The notes under the pieces are model-generated. The model saw nothing but the letters and a program-made list of their open reading frames with translations, searched no databases and was not told where the DNA came from. The position numbers were made by a program, and so were the translations under genes. Shown one piece after another: positions 7,602-10,070 of a stretch of 10,070 bases of DNA; the first letter of the stretch is position 1, and every line of letters begins with the position of its first letter. The DNA comes from Gammaproteobacteria bacterium (GTDB taxonomy: Bacteria; Pseudomonadota; Gammaproteobacteria; Pseudomonadales; Azotimanducaceae). The stretch lies in assembly GCA_002719135.1 (NCBI GenBank), contig PBGU01000051.1, forward strand, positions 1 to 10,070. The letters run 5' to 3'.

Positions 7602-8135
7602 TTACGATTCCGCCTTTTCAATGGCGTCCCGATGCCACTGGGCAACCTCTCGTGCGACTTTTCGGATGCTTGATCCGTCCGTCATGAACGTGCAATCCGC
7701 AACGCTCTCGTACAAGGGTCCCCGTTCGCGCGCGAACGTCTCCAGTGTCGCCGCGGGGTCCACATCCCTTAACAGCGGCCTTCTACGGTCCTTTCGAGTA
7801 CGCTCCGCCAAAAGACTTATTGGGCTTGTAAGGTAGGCAACGTACCCTCGATCGGAAAGTACACGCCGATTCTCTTCACGTAAGACCACACCACCTCCCG
7901 TCGCGAGTACGATCCGATCCATAGGCGTTAGCTCGTTAATGACCTGGGTTTCCCTCTCCCGAAATCCATTCTCACCTTCGACATCAAATATCCATGCGAT
8001 CTCTGCACCCGCACGGATTTCGATTTCATGGTCAGAATCGTAGAACGAATATCCGAGCTCGTCCGCAAGTTGTCTACCGACGCTCGACTTCCCGACGGCC
8101 ATAAGACCGACTAGAAAGACGCTTGTGTGTTTCAT
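7602..8135 (-). CDS. aroK: Shikimate kinase I
   Basis: AroK phosphorylates shikimate to shikimate 3-phosphate with ATP, the fifth step of chorismate synthesis. It is 177 aa, a standard length for this single-domain NMP-kinase fold. The Walker A motif is GLMAVGKSS (10-18). The shikimate-binding acid is in YDSD (32-35). FRERE at 58-62 supplies the substrate-binding Arg59, LATGGGVV at 77-84 is the glycine-rich substrate loop, and DRRRPLL at 116-122 is the lid. RGPLYESVAD near 138 matches the conserved R-x-PLYxE segment. GAEIAWIFDVEGENGFRERE is very close to gammaproteobacterial AroK. ATG at 8135-8133 has GAGG five bases upstream. The stop TAA (7604-7602) is one base before the aroB ATG. The pathway partnership with aroB is conserved across proteobacteria. 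Confidence 0.97.
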   Translation of the reverse strand: MKHTSVFLVGLMAVGKSSVGRQLADELGYSFYDSDHEIEIRAGAEIAWIFDVEGENGFRERETQVINELTPMDRIVLATGGGVVLREENRRVLSDRGYVAYLTSPISLLAERTRKDRRRPLLRDVDPAATLETFARERGPLYESVADCTFMTDGSSIRKVAREVAQWHRDAIEKAES

Positions 8136-8457
8136 GACAACCTCGTCAAAGATGCCAGGTCGATTTTACCCTGTGGCTTCCACACACACAGCAAACGTTT
8201 AGTCCAATTCGTGACCACGCGTTTGCCGCGATCTGTATCCTTTTAGCAAGACGTTTCGTTAACGACCAAGGCACAAAAAGCGCGGCGAAAAGCCGTTTTG
8301 AAGACATTAAGTACGAATATTGGAGGTGTTCTAGCGCGACGTAACGCTCAAGAGTACATTCGTCCCCACTCAACGTATTCGATCGCGCGCCATTAAATGA
8401 ATTGTCTGAGTCGATCACATGATGAGACAAATATGCAGGGGCCTCGTGTCTAGGGCC
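8136..8457. other. Intergenic gap, aroK / mrcA, no convincing gene
   Basis: This region of about 320 bp separates the divergent aroK and mrcA genes. I see no RNA gene or mobile-element remnant. It holds a likely aroK -10 box (8163-8168), a short dyad (8172-8184), a (CA)5 run (8181-8190) and a small CGGC-GAAAA-GCCG hairpin (8283-8295) flanked by A and T runs. A minus-strand frame of 107 codons (8146-8469) crosses almost the whole gap, but its protein matches nothing I recognise. No strong sigma-70 promoter for mrcA could be picked; TTAAAT at 8393-8398 is a poor candidate. In many gammaproteobacteria this position holds pilMNOPQ (hof in enterics), of which no trace is seen. Confidence 0.6.
8163..8184 (-). 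promoter_or_regulatory. Candidate aroK promoter -10 box and adjacent dyad
   Basis: On the minus strand TAAAAT (8168-8163) matches five of six bases of the sigma-70 -10 consensus. It would start transcription about 20 bases before the aroK ATG, leaving room for the GAGG ribosome site. No good -35 lies at 16-18 bp; TTGCTG is 20 bp away. The spacer contains the perfect dyad TGTGG-AAG-CCACA (8184-8172), which could be an operator or chance. Inferred from sequence only. Confidence 0.33.
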
Positions 8458-10070
8458 ATGGTGCGGCACACAAAAACCATCAAATATTTGTTGTGGCTTA
8501 TTGGCATTGGCTCGTGCGGAAGCGTGACGATCTTCGCGGCTGTCTTTTTATATTTGGATCCGCAAATACCTGATGCCGAAACCTACCGCCACTACCAACT
8601 CGAAACACCGCTACGAATTTACGCCGACGAGGGCGAATTGCTCGCGGAATTCGGTAACCGCCGGCTCATTCCGATCGAATTGCAAGATATTCCTCAATAT
8701 TTCAAGGATGCGCTGGTATACACCGAAGACAAACGCTTTTACGAACACGGTGGCGTGGATTGGATCTCGCTCGCCAACGACGTTGTAAAGCTGCTGGTTA
8801 ACTCTACGGTTCTCACGGGCGCCTCAACGATAACGATGCAACTGCCACGTAACGTCGCCGATCTATCGCGCGAACAAACCTTCGTACGAAAGTTCAAAGA
8901 AATGCTATTGGCTCTCAAAATTGAACAAGAGCTGTCGAAAGAGGAGATTCTGGAGCTCTATATCAACGTCGTTCCATTTGGTAAACGTGCCTATGGGCTG
9001 CAGGCTGCCGCATACACCTACTACGGCAAATCCGCCCAACAGCTGAACCTTCCACAACTCGCTATGTTGGCAGGTATTCCCAAACGCCCAGAGGCCGGAA
9101 ATCCTATCAACGGCCCGACATGGGCGTTACAACGTCGTAATTTAGTACTCCGCCGGATGCACCAAAACCGAATCATCAACGAGCGACAGTACACGGCCGC
9201 CGTCGTCGCACCGATCACAGCGAAAGTCCACCATCGCGACGTCGATCTTGATGCCCCCTACCCCGCCGAATGGATACGACGCGACCTAATCGAGCGCTAT
9301 GGACGTGACATTTATAGCGGTTTCGTCGTGTACACGACCATTGACGCCGCGCAGCAAGCCACCGCGCAGACTGCAGTCAGAACTCACCTACAAGCCTATG
9401 ATCGGCGCCATGGGTATAGAGGCCCCTACGGTCGCGTACGCATTTCCGCCAACGAACAATCCTTGGATCCTTATTTAAAGAGCTTTGAAACACGTCGTCC
9501 GATCGGCGAACTTGAACCCGCAGTAGTGGTTTCAACCAGCGACGACGGCGTCCAGGTCCTACGTGCTAACGGCGACACCGTTGTCATTTCTCGCGAAGGC
9601 TATCGGTGGGCGCGCCCGTATATCGATACGGACAGTCGCGGCAGAACACCGCGCAGCGCAGGAGAAATCCTCGATCCAGGCGATCTAATTCACATAACAG
9701 CAAAAGACGAGCAGTGGCACCTAGCCCAGATACCCAATATTCAGGGTGCTTTGGTCGCCCTTAATCCACGCTCTGGCGCCGTAACGGCAATGGTTGGGGG
9801 ATTTGATTTCTCGCGAAATCAATACAACCACGCGGTCCAAGCCGCTCGTCAACCCGGATCGAGTTTCAAACCTTTTGTTTATTCCGCAGCTCTCGAACAC
9901 GGAGTAACTCCAGCCAGCGTGTACCTAGACGCTCCTTTGGTCTTTGAGGACAAGAATCTCGAGCAACTCTATCGGCCCAGAAATGACAGCGGCGAATACA
10001 ATGGGCCTACCCGACTTCGTGAAGCTCTGTACCGTTCTATCAACTTGGTATCCATGCGCGTCCTGCTTGA
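8458..10070 (+). CDS. mrcA: Penicillin-binding protein 1a, N-terminal 537 aa (runs off right edge)
   Basis: This is a bifunctional class A PBP that polymerises lipid II into glycan strands and cross-links them in the periplasm. The frame is open to the window edge; the family is about 800-850 aa, so roughly 60% is visible. It has a short cytoplasmic tail, then one membrane anchor (about 10-33, YLLWLIGIG to FAAVFLYL). The GT51 glycosyltransferase domain spans about 57-235, with catalytic Glu90 in TEDKRFYEHGGVD, GASTITMQLPRN, and the ELYIN and AAAYTYYGKS motifs. The OB-type insert starts at about 318 (RHGYRGP). The transpeptidase begins at about 430 with the SxxK nucleophile Ser468 (PGSSFKPF); the SxN and KTG motifs lie outside. 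Start choice: ATG8458 is called, but GTG8461 has AGGG at ideal five-base spacing, and in-frame ATG8422 would add 12 residues. It is divergent from aroK. Confidence 0.95.
   Translation, partial: MVRHTKTIKYLLWLIGIGSCGSVTIFAAVFLYLDPQIPDAETYRHYQLETPLRIYADEGELLAEFGNRRLIPIELQDIPQYFKDALVYTEDKRFYEHGGVDWISLANDVVKLLVNSTVLTGASTITMQLPRNVADLSREQTFVRKFKEMLLALKIEQELSKEEILELYINVVPFGKRAYGLQAAAYTYYGKSAQQLNLPQLAMLAGIPKRPEAGNPINGPTWALQRRNLVLRRMHQNRIINERQYTAAVVAPITAKVHHRDVDLDAPYPAEWIRRDLIERYGRDIYSGFVVYTTIDAAQQATAQTAVRTHLQAYDRRHGYRGPYGRVRISANEQSLDPYLKSFETRRPIGELEPAVVVSTSDDGVQVLRANGDTVVISREGYRWARPYIDTDSRGRTPRSAGEILDPGDLIHITAKDEQWHLAQIPNIQGALVALNPRSGAVTAMVGGFDFSRNQYNHAVQAARQPGSSFKPFVYSAALEHGVTPASVYLDAPLVFEDKNLEQLYRPRNDSGEYNGPTRLREALYRSINLVSMRVLL

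Noticed and set aside
7601..7645. Upstream ATG extension of aroB (15 extra residues)
   Set aside because: It overlaps the aroK tail, the residues (MPSGIGTPLKRRNRK) do not fit the family, and ATG7600 has a ribosome site and ideal spacing.
8181..8190. (CA)5 dinucleotide run as a phase-variable tract
   Set aside because: Five units are too few, and it lies outside coding sequence and outside the best promoter's core elements.
1..10070. Novel defence, toxin-antitoxin, biosynthetic or mobile system
   Set aside because: All substantial coding sequence is explained by six housekeeping-type genes; no unknown gene cluster, CRISPR repeat, transposase or terminal inverted repeat was seen.

Overview
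This window is a chromosomal stretch of housekeeping genes, probably from a gammaproteobacterium with moderate GC content (a little over 50% by eye). The lineage call rests on three proteins. AroK carries a gammaproteobacterial-style core (YDSD, GENGFRERE, LATGGG). AroB is 362 aa and collinear with the enterobacterial enzyme. The penicillin-binding protein 1a has the OB-type insert with the signature RHGYRGP between its two catalytic domains. I see no phage, IS, CRISPR, tRNA or rRNA sequence.

Layout: (1) positions 1-308, minus strand, the N-terminal part of a Nudix hydrolase that runs off the left edge. (2) A 69-bp divergent intergenic region. (3) gltB (378-4973) and gltD (5001-6494), plus strand, the two subunits of NADPH-dependent glutamate synthase, which makes two glutamates from glutamine and 2-oxoglutarate. 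(4) A 17-bp convergent junction. (5) aroB (6512-7600) and aroK (7602-8135), minus strand, encoding 3-dehydroquinate synthase and shikimate kinase; they are separated by one base and form an operon read aroK then aroB. (6) A divergent gap of about 320 bp without a convincing gene. (7) mrcA/ponA (from about 8458, plus strand), a bifunctional peptidoglycan synthase that runs off the right edge with its glycosyltransferase, OB and early transpeptidase regions present.

The order resembles the classic mrcA-(pilMNOPQ)-aroK-aroB-(damX)-gltB-gltD neighbourhood of gammaproteobacteria, with three differences. The pilMNOPQ block is absent between mrcA and aroK. The damX-like gene is absent. The gltBD pair is inverted, facing aroKB rather than following it. 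Both GltB and GltD also look like the form common outside the enteric bacteria, which suggests, but does not prove, that the pair has a separate history from its neighbours.

I found no sign of a new multi-gene system. The points most worth a second look are the repeat structure at the gltB/gltD junction, the altered synteny, and the non-coding aroK-mrcA gap.
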